From NCBI RefSeq assembly GCF_000518805.1, contig NZ_JAEH01000017.1, forward strand, positions 37,343-101,342: DNA of 64,000 nt, in the 5' to 3' direction. The notes beneath the pieces were generated by a model. That model did no database searches. It worked only from the letters and a program-made list of their open reading frames with translations, and was not told the DNA's origin. Position numbers and translations under genes: made by a program. The DNA is from Shewanella waksmanii ATCC BAA-643 (GTDB lineage Bacteria > Pseudomonadota > Gammaproteobacteria > Enterobacterales > Shewanellaceae). Below, piece after piece: positions 36,500-44,738 of the stretch (the stretch's first letter is position 1; each line of letters starts with the position of its first letter).

Positions 36500-37780
36500 A
36501 TGGAACTCTATAACCTCAAACACCCTGAACAAGTAGTCAGTTTTTCACAAGCGGTAAGACTGGGCTTAGGTAAAGACCGGGGGCTGTTTTTCCCAACCAG
36601 CATTCCTACACTCGATGACGTTGATAGCTTACTGGCACTGCCTTTTGCACAGAGAAGTAAGAAAATACTCGGTGCTTGGTTAGCTGATGAGCTTGGTCAA
36701 GATATGGTCGATAGCTTAGTAGATAATGCCTTTAACTTTGATTTGCCACTAGTGCAAGCAGATGACAAGCGCAGCTGCCTAGAGCTTTTTCACGGCCCCA
36801 CTTTAGCATTTAAAGATTTCGGCGCTCGCTTTATGGCGCAGTGCCTCAACCAGTTGGCGACTGACAGTAAGATTACTATTCTTACTGCTACATCGGGTGA
36901 TACTGGCGCAGCTGTTGCCGATGCCTTTTATGGGCTCGATAAAGTGCAAGTGGTGGTACTGTATCCTAAAGGCAAGATCAGTCTATTGCAGGAGAAGATG
37001 TTTACCACGTTGGGTGATAACATCCACACTGTCGCGGTTGCTTCAGACTTTGATGCATGCCAAGACATGGTAAAACACGCTTTTGAAGATAGCGATGTCA
37101 GAGATGGACTGCACTTGAACTCGGCGAATTCAATCAATATTAGTCGTTTATTGGCTCAAGTTTGCTATTACTTTGAAGCGGTTGCCCAGTTCAAGGCACA
37201 ACATGATCAAGATCCGGTTATATCTGTACCAAGTGGTAACTTCGGCAATTTAACCGCTGGTTTGTTTGCTCAGGCAATGGGGCTGCCAGTTAAGCGTTTT
37301 GTTGCTGCAACCAACAGCAATGACACAGTGCCGCGTTATTTAGAGCAAGGTGATTGGTCACCTCATGCAACTGTTGCCACCATGTCAAATGCTATGGATG
37401 TGTCAGAGCCAAGCAACTGGCCTCGTGTTGAAGCCATTGTGAAGGCAATGGGATGGTCACTTAGCGATATCAGCGGTGTCGCACTTAATGAGGACGATAC
37501 CAGTGCTGCATTAAAGCAACTTGACCAATTGGGGTATTTAAGCGAGCCTCACGCAGCGATTGCAGCGCAAGCTTTGTCTTTAGTGATGGACAGTGATGAA
37601 AAAGGCATCTTCTTAGGTACGGCACATCCAGCCAAATTTAAGGATGTAGTCGACGTGCAGTTGCAGCGTGATATCCCGCTGCCGCCAGCGCTAGAAGCAG
37701 TGAAAGATAAGCCGATTTTGTCGACGGAGCTTGAAGCTGATTTCGCGCAATTAAAGCGCCATCTTTTCGACATACTGTAA
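36500..37780 (+). CDS. thrC: Threonine synthase
   Basis: 426 residues; PLP enzyme converting O-phosphohomoserine to threonine. The PLP-lysine motif is HGPTLAFKDFGARFM; LTATSGDTGAAVADAFYG and VPSGNFGNLTAGL bind phosphate. N-terminus MELYNLKHPEQVVSFSQAVR is typical. AAGG precedes the start; 32 bases separate it from thrB. End of the thr operon. Confidence 0.98.
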   Translation: MELYNLKHPEQVVSFSQAVRLGLGKDRGLFFPTSIPTLDDVDSLLALPFAQRSKKILGAWLADELGQDMVDSLVDNAFNFDLPLVQADDKRSCLELFHGPTLAFKDFGARFMAQCLNQLATDSKITILTATSGDTGAAVADAFYGLDKVQVVVLYPKGKISLLQEKMFTTLGDNIHTVAVASDFDACQDMVKHAFEDSDVRDGLHLNSANSINISRLLAQVCYYFEAVAQFKAQHDQDPVISVPSGNFGNLTAGLFAQAMGLPVKRFVAATNSNDTVPRYLEQGDWSPHATVATMSNAMDVSEPSNWPRVEAIVKAMGWSLSDISGVALNEDDTSAALKQLDQLGYLSEPHAAIAAQALSLVMDSDEKGIFLGTAHPAKFKDVVDVQLQRDIPLPPALEAVKDKPILSTELEADFAQLKRHLFDIL

Positions 37781-37796
37781 GATTTTATCGCTTTTG

Positions 37797-37822
37797 AAAA
37801 GGGGCCATAACGGCTCCTTTTT
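37797..37822 (+). terminator. Terminator of thrABC
   Basis: AAAAGGGGCC-ATAA-CGGCTCCTTTT, with one G-T pair, ends in TTTTTC. Confidence 0.8.
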
Positions 37823-37969
37823 CGTCTGTGCTTAAGTTGTTAATTTTAGGGTGACGCCTTTGTTTACACTCACTATTTGTTCACTCGTTGTTTTCATTGT
37901 GTTGTTTTTGATTGTTTAGATAAAAATTGCGATTTAACTGTTGCTATATGTATCTGCGCTGGTGCATTT

Positions 37970-37989
37970 GGTGTGATCAAGATCACCTA
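37970..37989. promoter_or_regulatory. CRP-like site before small lipoprotein gene
   Basis: TGGTGTGATCAAGATCACCT carries the dyad GGTGTGATC/GATCACC and fits the CRP core TGTGAN6TCACA in all but the last base. About 60 bases upstream of the GTG at 38048. Confidence 0.55.
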
Positions 37990-38047
37990 AATAAAAGCAG
38001 AATTTTATTATCTTGCGCAACAGTATTTTTGTTGGGTGGTTATTGTT

Positions 38048-38344
38048 GTGTTGAGAGTGTTTTGGGTGAGCATGTCGATGATGATGTTATCGGCCTGTAG
38101 TAGCGTTGAAGAGCAGCAGTTTTATCATCGTATTAACGATGCTTACGATTTTGAAGTCACCCACTGCGATAGCTTTGCCATGTCATCTGGTGTCGGCAGA
38201 GGCGAGCATGCACTGCAAGAAGCGCAAGATAACGCCCGCCGTTATGGTGAAGAGATCGGCGGTACGCATATTGTCTGGCTGCAAACGGATGAGCTTGATG
38301 ACAGTGTTAAAGTGATTGCTGTTGTTTATAAGTGCTTACAATAA
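38048..38344 (+). CDS. Small lipoprotein, DUF4156/RcsF-like
   Basis: 98 residues from GTG 38048, chosen because GGGTGG lies eight bases ahead and the resulting signal keeps a positive charge (MLRVFWVSMSMMMLSAC, lipobox LSAC). The mature part is one small domain with VTHCDSFAMSSGVGRGEHAL, ARRYGEEIGGTHIVWLQTD and VIAVVYKC; the two Cys could pair. The 'A..YGEEIGGTHIV' pattern recalls RcsF/DUF4156 lipoproteins, a weak resemblance. Function unknown. It is a single gene convergent with nfo (10 bases between stops). Confidence 0.7.
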   Translation: MLRVFWVSMSMMMLSACSSVEEQQFYHRINDAYDFEVTHCDSFAMSSGVGRGEHALQEAQDNARRYGEEIGGTHIVWLQTDELDDSVKVIAVVYKCLQ

Positions 38345-38354
38345 GAAGCTCACA

Positions 38355-39209
38355 CTAACCCTTCGCCAGTGAGCGCAGCCAATTAATTTCTTGCGGCCAT
38401 ATCTCCGGTTCAATTGTCTCTAATATTAATGGAATGCCTCTTACCGCTGGTAACGCCATAATCACTTCAAAAGCTGCTTTACCAATATAGCCTGCACCCA
38501 ACGAATGGTGCCGGTCAACTCGGCTACCCAGTGGGGTTTTACTGTCGTTCAGATGCATGCCTTTAAGGTATTGATAGCCAACAATGCGATCGAATTCAGC
38601 AAAGCTTGCTTGTGTCGCCTCAGTACTCGTTAAATCATAACCTGCGGCAAACATATGGCAGGTATCAATACAGACACCGATACGGGACTTGTCTTCTACT
38701 TTCTCGATAATTTGCGCCGGTTGTTCAAAACTATGGCCTAAGTTCGAGCCTTGACCAGCAGTGTTTTCGATCACGGCGCAAACTTGATGGGTTTGATCTA
38801 AAGCCATATTAATCGATTCACTAATCTTGCCTAAACACTCATCGACGTCAATCTGTCTGAGGTGACTGCCAGGGTGAAAGTTCAGCAAGGTTAACCCAAG
38901 TTGTTCACAGCGCTGCATTTCATCAATAAAGGCCTCACGCGAGCGGCTAAGCTGCTCTTTGGCTGGATGGCCTAGGTTAATCAGGTAACTATCATGGGGT
39001 AGGATTGCATCTGCCGTATAGCCCCCTTGCTGACAGTTGAGCTGGAAAGCATCAATTTGCTCGGTGCTTAGGGCCGCAGCTTGCCAACGTCGTTGGTTTT
39101 TCGTAAACAGTGCAAATGCACTCGCGCCAATTTTCTTCGCATTCAGTGGCGCGTTAGCGACGCCGCCAGCTGCACTGACATGGGCACCAACCAAAAGTGG
39201 TGAATCCAT
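38355..39209 (-). CDS. nfo: Endonuclease IV (AP endonuclease)
   Basis: 284 residues. Cleaves DNA 5' of abasic sites in base-excision repair; binds three Zn ions. Zn-site motifs: [67 protein letters not shown] and LILETIEP, all intact. AAGGG lies before the ATG. Independent transcription unit. Confidence 0.97.
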   Translation of the reverse strand: MDSPLLVGAHVSAAGGVANAPLNAKKIGASAFALFTKNQRRWQAAALSTEQIDAFQLNCQQGGYTADAILPHDSYLINLGHPAKEQLSRSREAFIDEMQRCEQLGLTLLNFHPGSHLRQIDVDECLGKISESINMALDQTHQVCAVIENTAGQGSNLGHSFEQPAQIIEKVEDKSRIGVCIDTCHMFAAGYDLTSTEATQASFAEFDRIVGYQYLKGMHLNDSKTPLGSRVDRHHSLGAGYIGKAAFEVIMALPAVRGIPLILETIEPEIWPQEINWLRSLAKG

Positions 39210-39518
39210 ATGATCCCTTATTGTTTATCGATATTGAGGTTGTGATACAGCTTGGGTTAAGCGACATAGGCGCAAATTCTGCCTGAAACCGGTTTTTACA
39301 TCAACTTGGGAGTGACTTAGTGTGCACGTGCACTAGCGATAGTGTGCATGTTCTCACCTTAAAGTTTTGTTTAAAAAATGTGATAAACCGCTATTTTAAT
39401 TTGACTTGTTATTGATCTTGGTCAGAAATCGTCGCCAGTCGCTTAATGTAGTATTGGGTAATAATTCAGCAACATCCTATAATTATTCTATAGGCTGCTG
39501 TACCAAATGGAGACGCTC
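39210..39518. promoter_or_regulatory. Divergent nfo/hemerythrin intergenic region
   Basis: 309 bases. Holds a perfect palindrome TGCACGTGCA (about 39323-39332) with a further TGTGCATG copy about 20 bases on, and a separate FNR-like dyad TTGATCTTGGTCAG at 39412-39425, roughly 95 bases before the hemerythrin start. Promoters for both genes must be here. Confidence 0.4.
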
Positions 39519-40061
39519 ATGCTCACTCGATTGAAGAAAGACCATCAGCACATCGCGATATTGCTGCAAATATTGGCAGACAAACATCAGCGGTTACTTG
39601 CTGGTGAAATGGTAAATTACAATCTTATCCGTGACATTGTGGAGTATATGCAAAGCTACGCTGAACATAGTCATCACCCTTTAGAAGATGTGATTTATAA
39701 GTACCATGCACAGGCCTTTCCCGATGACACTCAGACCGAAGAGTTATTAGCTGAACACGATAAGCTTAATGAGTCTTCTTGTACCATTATGTCGACTTTG
39801 AATCTGATCTTAGCGGATGTACCGGTACAAAAAGAGCAGTTGTGTGATGACTTAGCCGCTTATTTTACCCTGCAGGGCGCACACCTTCGTTTTGAAGAAA
39901 AACATGTATTTCCAGTATGGAAGCGTAATATGCGGCAAGATGATTGGGATAATATTGAGGCGCAATGTGCAGAAAAGCTAATGGTTGATCCACTGTTTAG
40001 TGACGATGACAACCAAGTGTTTGAAGAGCTACGCGAGTATATTGCTAAAGCCAGTGATTAA
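39519..40061 (+). CDS. Hemerythrin-domain protein
   Basis: 180 residues from the ATG at 39519 (GGAG at 39509-39512, six bases ahead; an in-frame ATG at 39507 overlaps that ribosome site). Four-helix hemerythrin fold with di-iron ligand pattern: KKDHQHIAIL, YAEHSHHPLEDVIY, LLAEHDKLNE and LRFEEKHVFPVW (His and Glu ligands). Family members sense or carry O2 or NO, or repair iron-sulfur clusters. An FNR-like upstream dyad would fit anaerobic control. Ends at a bidirectional terminator. Confidence 0.88.
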   Translation: MLTRLKKDHQHIAILLQILADKHQRLLAGEMVNYNLIRDIVEYMQSYAEHSHHPLEDVIYKYHAQAFPDDTQTEELLAEHDKLNESSCTIMSTLNLILADVPVQKEQLCDDLAAYFTLQGAHLRFEEKHVFPVWKRNMRQDDWDNIEAQCAEKLMVDPLFSDDDNQVFEELREYIAKASD

Positions 40062-40077
40062 AAACTAGGCTAAATAA

Positions 40078-40107
40078 AAATAGCGCCACTTGGGCGCTAT
40101 TTTTTTG
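40078..40107. terminator. Bidirectional terminator after hemerythrin gene
   Basis: AAATAGCGCC-ACTT-GGGCGCTATTTTTTT, serving also the convergent small gene at 40115. Confidence 0.9.
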
Positions 40108-40114
40108 TTCGTTT

Positions 40115-40303
40115 TTACATCAATAGATTATCAAGTTCACTATTAAAGCTACTGTCAATATCTTGCAATTCCTTTAGCAAGCGGTGCTTTTCTTTCAGAG
40201 CCTCAATTTCACGCCATTTGCGCTTCTTATTGGAGCTTCTGGTTCGACTTGGTCTTTCAACGACGGTGTCTTCTAACGCACTACCATAATCTAAGCGATT
40301 CAT
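40115..40303 (-). CDS. Small DUF3545-like protein
   Basis: 62 residues, no signal or membrane segment. MNRLDYGSALEDTVVE, then RSSNKKRKWREIEALKEKHR and LLKELQDIDSSFNSELD. The basic KKRKWREIEAxKxxxRLLKELQDID core is that of DUF3545 proteins in Shewanella and Vibrio, recognised by pattern. Likely a short coiled coil. AGGAGG-like sequence (GGAGGTTGCC) before the ATG supports translation. Function unknown. Confidence 0.8.
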   Translation of the reverse strand: MNRLDYGSALEDTVVERPSRTRSSNKKRKWREIEALKEKHRLLKELQDIDSSFNSELDNLLM

Positions 40304-40484
40304 GGCAACCTCCTATTGTTGTATTTTTTGTCATCAATTAAATACCACACTTTTAATTTATGGTGCAAGAAAAATGTTTCAGCAATGTTAAATTGAGGTG
40401 AAGTATTTATGATGGGGAAATTGTTCAACAAATAATAACGACAGTCATTGTGCCGTCATGAAGGGTTTCTGTGCTGTAATTAAT

Positions 40485-40512
40485 AAAAAAGCCAGCATAA
40501 ACTGGCTTTTTT
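40485..40512. terminator. Bidirectional terminator downstream of pgi
   Basis: AAAAAAGCCAG-CATAAA-CTGGCTTTTTT, 18 bases past the pgi stop. Confidence 0.9.
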
Positions 40513-40529
40513 ATTGATGACTCTTATCA

Positions 40530-42167
40530 CTATATCTTTTGCTGACGGAATATATTGATTAATGCATTGCTTGATGCATCGAGTTCATGGCTGTCATTAT
40601 CAGCTTGGAGACGGGCTAATACATCATTGCCCAAGGTTTTCCCAAGCTCAACACCCCATTGGTCGAAAGAGTTAATATCCCATATGGCACCTTGAACAAA
40701 GGTCCGGTGCTCATAGAGGGCGATGAGCGAACCTAGTGTGGCTGGTGTCAGCTTATCCATAAGCAAGGTATTGCTTGGCTTGTTGCCTTCCATAACCTTG
40801 TGCTTTGCGATTAAAGATTTTTGCTCAGCACTCAAGTTACTATTGGCGAGCTCCGCCATCGCTTCTTCATAGGTGCGCCCTTGCATTAATGCCTGGGTTT
40901 GACCAAAGCAGTTAGATGCTAGTTGCACATGGTGTTCACCTAATGGGTTGTGGCTTTGCAGCGGCATAATAAAATCTGCTGGTACGAGCGCTGTTCCTTG
41001 GTGCAATAACTGATGATAAGCATGCTGACCGTTGGTACCTTCTCCACCCCAGATGATAGGGCCGGTATTATGATCAACTTGCTCACCGGCTAAGGTGACT
41101 GACTTACCGTTACTTTCCATATCTAGCTGCTGAAAATATGCCGGTAGGCCACGTAAGTAGTGATCATAGGTGAGCACAACGTGGGATTGTGCATTGTAGA
41201 AGTTACCATAAAGCACTGATAGCAAGCCCATAATGACTGGCATATTATCTTCAAGCTCTGCGGTTTCAAAATGGGTGTCCATGGATTTAGCGCCATCAAG
41301 TAAAGCGGCAAAGTTATCCATGCCAACGAGCAAGGCGATGGGCAAGCCAATGGCAGACCACAAAGAATAACGGCCACCAACCCAATCCCACATCGGGAAG
41401 ATGTTTGCCGCATCCATGCCGAACTCAGTTGCTTTGGCGACATTAGATGTCACGGCAACAAAGTGTTTGGCGATATCGGTTTGACTAGCACCACTTTGCA
41501 GGAACCACTCTTTAGCACTTAGCGTATTGGTGAGGGTTTCTTGGGTGCCAAACGATTTAGACGACATAACGAATAACGTGGTTTCTGGGTCGACTAGTTT
41601 GAGTTTCTCGCTGATAGAAGTCCCATCAACGTTAGCAACAAAGTGGCAGTTTAAATTTGGATTCCAATAGGGACGTAGGGCTTGGGTGACGATTTTGGGG
41701 CCGAGAAATGAACCGCCAATCCCGATGCTAACAATATCGGTGATCGCTTTACCGGTGTAACCACGCCATTCACCGCTGGTGACTGATGCAACAAATTCAG
41801 CCATTTTTTGCTGAGTTTGTTGTACTTCAGGCACGATATCAACACCATCAACAAAAATCTGCTGTCCGGCATTGGCACGAAGCGCAGTATGTAGTACCGC
41901 GCGCTGTTCTGTGTTGTTAATTATTTTACCTGCAAACATCGCGCTAATTTTGTCACTTAACTGACTTTGCTTAGCTAGTTTGAATAGCAGTGCTAATGTG
42001 TTGTTATCAGCTCTGTTTTTTGAGTAATCAAGTAACAGATCGCAAGCACTAATCGACATATTGTCGAAGCGTTGTTGGTCTTCGGCGAACAGTTGGCGCA
42101 TGTGTGGGAGCTGCTTGGCCTGCTCTGCCAACTCTTGCCAAATATCCATTTCAGTTAGTTGTGTCAT
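40530..42167 (-). CDS. pgi: Glucose-6-phosphate isomerase
   Basis: 545 residues, full length. Interconverts glucose 6-phosphate and fructose 6-phosphate. Family patterns: [67 protein letters not shown] and [15 protein letters not shown]. Encoded 12 bases after tal, so the two form an operon linking glycolysis and the pentose phosphate pathway. Confidence 0.98.
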   Translation of the reverse strand: MTQLTEMDIWQELAEQAKQLPHMRQLFAEDQQRFDNMSISACDLLLDYSKNRADNNTLALLFKLAKQSQLSDKISAMFAGKIINNTEQRAVLHTALRANAGQQIFVDGVDIVPEVQQTQQKMAEFVASVTSGEWRGYTGKAITDIVSIGIGGSFLGPKIVTQALRPYWNPNLNCHFVANVDGTSISEKLKLVDPETTLFVMSSKSFGTQETLTNTLSAKEWFLQSGASQTDIAKHFVAVTSNVAKATEFGMDAANIFPMWDWVGGRYSLWSAIGLPIALLVGMDNFAALLDGAKSMDTHFETAELEDNMPVIMGLLSVLYGNFYNAQSHVVLTYDHYLRGLPAYFQQLDMESNGKSVTLAGEQVDHNTGPIIWGGEGTNGQHAYHQLLHQGTALVPADFIMPLQSHNPLGEHHVQLASNCFGQTQALMQGRTYEEAMAELANSNLSAEQKSLIAKHKVMEGNKPSNTLLMDKLTPATLGSLIALYEHRTFVQGAIWDINSFDQWGVELGKTLGNDVLARLQADNDSHELDASSNALINIFRQQKI

Positions 42168-42179
42168 GTCCTGCGACTC

Positions 42180-43136
42180 CTAGCCTTCAAGTTGTGCTTT
42201 TAGCATCTCTTCTAGTTTGCCCTGATCAATAGCAAAGTTACGAATACCTTCAGCTAACTTCTCTACTGCCATAGCATCTTGGTTAAATTCCCAACGGAAT
42301 GCTTGCTCTGTTAGTGGTGCCTCAGCGGCGACCACTTCTGTTGTTGCAGTCAGTTTTTGTACCACTGGCGTGTTTGAGTTCGCCATTTCTTCTAGTAGCG
42401 CAGGACCAATGGTTAAACGATCGCAACCTGCTAATTCAATAATCTCACCGGTGTTACGGAAACTTGCTCCCATGACCACAGTATCGAAGCCATGTTGTTT
42501 GTAGTAGTTGTAGATACTTGTCACAGAGACGACACCTGGATCTTCAGCAGTAGAGTAGTCTTTGCCAGTATCTTTTTTGTACCAGTCAAGAATACGGCCA
42601 ACAAATGGTGAAATCAGGTAAACTCCCGCTTCAGCACATGCACGTGCTTGAGCAAAAGAGAATAACAAGGTTAGGTTACAGTTAATGCCTTGCTGTTCTA
42701 ACTCTTTGGCTGCACAAATACCTTCCCAAGTTGACGCAAGTTTGATCAGAATACGCGATTTATCAACCCCAGCTTCTTGGTATAAGTTGATTAGCTTGTG
42801 GGCTTTTTCAATAGAACCTGCTTTATCGAACGATAAACGTGCATCGACTTCGGTCGAGATGCGGCCAGGTACAATTTTTAGGATCTCTAAACCGATATTG
42901 ACCGCTAACTTGTCACCGGCATCTTCGATTTGCTGGTTGATGTCATTGCTTTGAGATTTAGCCCAAGCAATCGCATTGTCAATTAGATGTGCATATTCGG
43001 GAATTTGGGCTGCTTTTAATATTAAAGAGGGGTTAGTGGTTGCGTCTTGTGGCTGATAACGCTTAATGGCTTCTATGTCTCCGGTATCGGCGACGATGGT
43101 GGTGAGGGTTTTGAGTTGCTCGAGAGTATTAGCCAT
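42180..43136 (-). CDS. tal: Transaldolase
   Basis: 318 residues, class I transaldolase. Transfers dihydroxyacetone units between sedoheptulose 7-phosphate and glyceraldehyde 3-phosphate. Schiff-base Lys in [31 protein letters not shown] and [20 protein letters not shown] are typical. AAGGATG precedes the start. First gene of tal-pgi. Confidence 0.98.
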   Translation of the reverse strand: MANTLEQLKTLTTIVADTGDIEAIKRYQPQDATTNPSLILKAAQIPEYAHLIDNAIAWAKSQSNDINQQIEDAGDKLAVNIGLEILKIVPGRISTEVDARLSFDKAGSIEKAHKLINLYQEAGVDKSRILIKLASTWEGICAAKELEQQGINCNLTLLFSFAQARACAEAGVYLISPFVGRILDWYKKDTGKDYSTAEDPGVVSVTSIYNYYKQHGFDTVVMGASFRNTGEIIELAGCDRLTIGPALLEEMANSNTPVVQKLTATTEVVAAEAPLTEQAFRWEFNQDAMAVEKLAEGIRNFAIDQGKLEEMLKAQLEG

Positions 43137-43348
43137 GAAAATTACATCCTTCTTAAGAAGCAGCTGAAGTTGTGTTGTTTACTAACGGGTATTAGAAGCG
43201 ATCTTGCCGATATTTCCAACCATATTTGAAAAAAAATTACAGTAAAGTTGTAAAATATCAGTAAAAGGGCGCTTAATTGCTGAAAACAACCCATGAATCC
43301 ATCAAATTTGTCCCCAGAGTATAGCGCTCACTTGCCAATGGTAAAGTG

Positions 43349-43374
43349 AAAAAAACGCTGCACAGGGCAGCGTT
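43349..43374 (-). terminator. Terminator downstream of OmpA-family gene
   Basis: Read leftward, AACGCTGC pairs with GCAGCGTT and runs into TTTTTT, 35 bases after the stop. Confidence 0.85.
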
Positions 43375-43409
43375 TGGTTTTTGCGCAGTTGCACGTTAAT
43401 CAATAGAGA

Positions 43410-44506
43410 TTATTTGATCAGTGCTTCTTGGCGAACACCGGTTACGTGTGCTTCGATGCGGCGGTTTGCTTTGTTCGCCTCAGCACTGCGACCTTGGATC
43501 ACCGGTTTAGTGATGCCATAACCTTTGGCGGTCACCCGCTTACTCTCAACACCATAAGTCTCAACCAGAATCGTTGCGACAGCTTTGGCACGACGCTCAG
43601 ACAGATCCATGTTGTAGTCCGCTTTACCCACATCAGAGGCATGACCGGAAATTAGCACGGTTGAGCGGGGTGCTGTGCCATATAATCGGCTAACTTTTTG
43701 ATACGCTCATAGGAAACCTGCTTAACGGTATCTGAGTCGTTATCGAATAAAATCGAACCCACATCGCGCTGTTCAGTAACTTCTTTATAAATGGTACAGC
43801 CAGCCGCATCGACTTTATGATTTGCAGGGGTATCAGGGCACTTGTCCATGCTATCCTCTACGCCGTCATTATCAGAATCAAGGGGGGCAGCGGCCACAGC
43901 GACAACAACAGGAGCTGGACTACCAAAGCGGTAGCTTAGCTCTAAGCCCCAGTAGTTGCTTTGCATCTCTAAAGTGTTGTATTCATTTTCATCAAGATTT
44001 TCATAGCGGCGGTATTTCGCCTGCAACTTGATATTATCGGTAATGTTGTAACCAATTCCTGCGCCGATGTATGGCGCTACACCGCTGTCACTGTAATACT
44101 CAGTACCCCATTGACGATTGTTAGAAATGGTGTAGTTCATGGCACCTGCTTCGGCAGAGATGCTCCATTTGTTAGCAAATGGCCAAATACCAACAACTCC
44201 AAGTGTCATGCCTTTGGCGCCTACATCGTTAAGCTTGTTGCCATAGTCAACCCATTCTGCACGGCCGAGGTCACGATAGCCTAGTTCAACGCCAAAGTTG
44301 TCACTAAACAGATAACCACCAAATAGATCCCATGCATAGGGATCATCTGTACCACAACTTTTCATGGTTTTTTGGTCGCAGTTAGGTTCGTAGTTGTTAA
44401 TACCAACACCGCCACCGACATACCATGGGCTAAGTTCTTGAGTTGCATTGGCTGCAAGTGGGAGCATTGAAGTCAGCAAAATTGCTTTCAATGTGTTGTT
44501 CATCAT
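43410..44506 (-). pseudogene. OmpA-family outer-membrane protein, frameshifted
   Basis: From the ATG at 44506 (AAGGA ahead) the frame encodes a signal peptide (MMNNTLKAILLTSMLPLAANA), an eight-strand OmpA-like barrel (WYVGGGVGIN ... YWGLELSYRFG), a calcium-loop segment DSDNDGVEDSMDKCPDTPAN and the start of the OmpA peptidoglycan domain, then stops at 43652 after AQHPAQPC. The rest of the domain continues in another frame from about 43670: VLISGHASDVGKADYNMDLS, ERRAKAVATILVETYG, to NRRIEAHVTG and a normal stop at 43410. Adding one C to the run at 43667-43670 restores QHPRSTVLISGHASD. So the gene is complete but for a single-base deletion, either a real frameshift or a sequencing error. Confidence 0.85.
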
Positions 44507-44684
44507 TTTCAAGTCCTTTATTTATTCGTCTTCCCCGAGGCTGTTTTCTCTACGGCAGATAAAAACATGCCAGCACTTTATGGGGGATCCTTTGGTTTTA
44601 TCGCTAGCTCTAATATTATCTACGTTAAATGTTAAATTTGCCAAACAAAATGATGACATATTGCTGAATTGTTGGGTTTTCATG

Positions 44685-44716
44685 CAAAAAAAGAGGACGC
44701 TTAGGCGCCCTCTTTA
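44685..44716 (-). terminator. Terminator of phosphoketolase gene
   Basis: Read leftward, AAAGAGGGCGC pairs with GCGTCCTCTTT followed by TTTTTG. Confidence 0.88.
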
Positions 44717-44738
44717 GTATCGAGACTCTAAAAATCGC

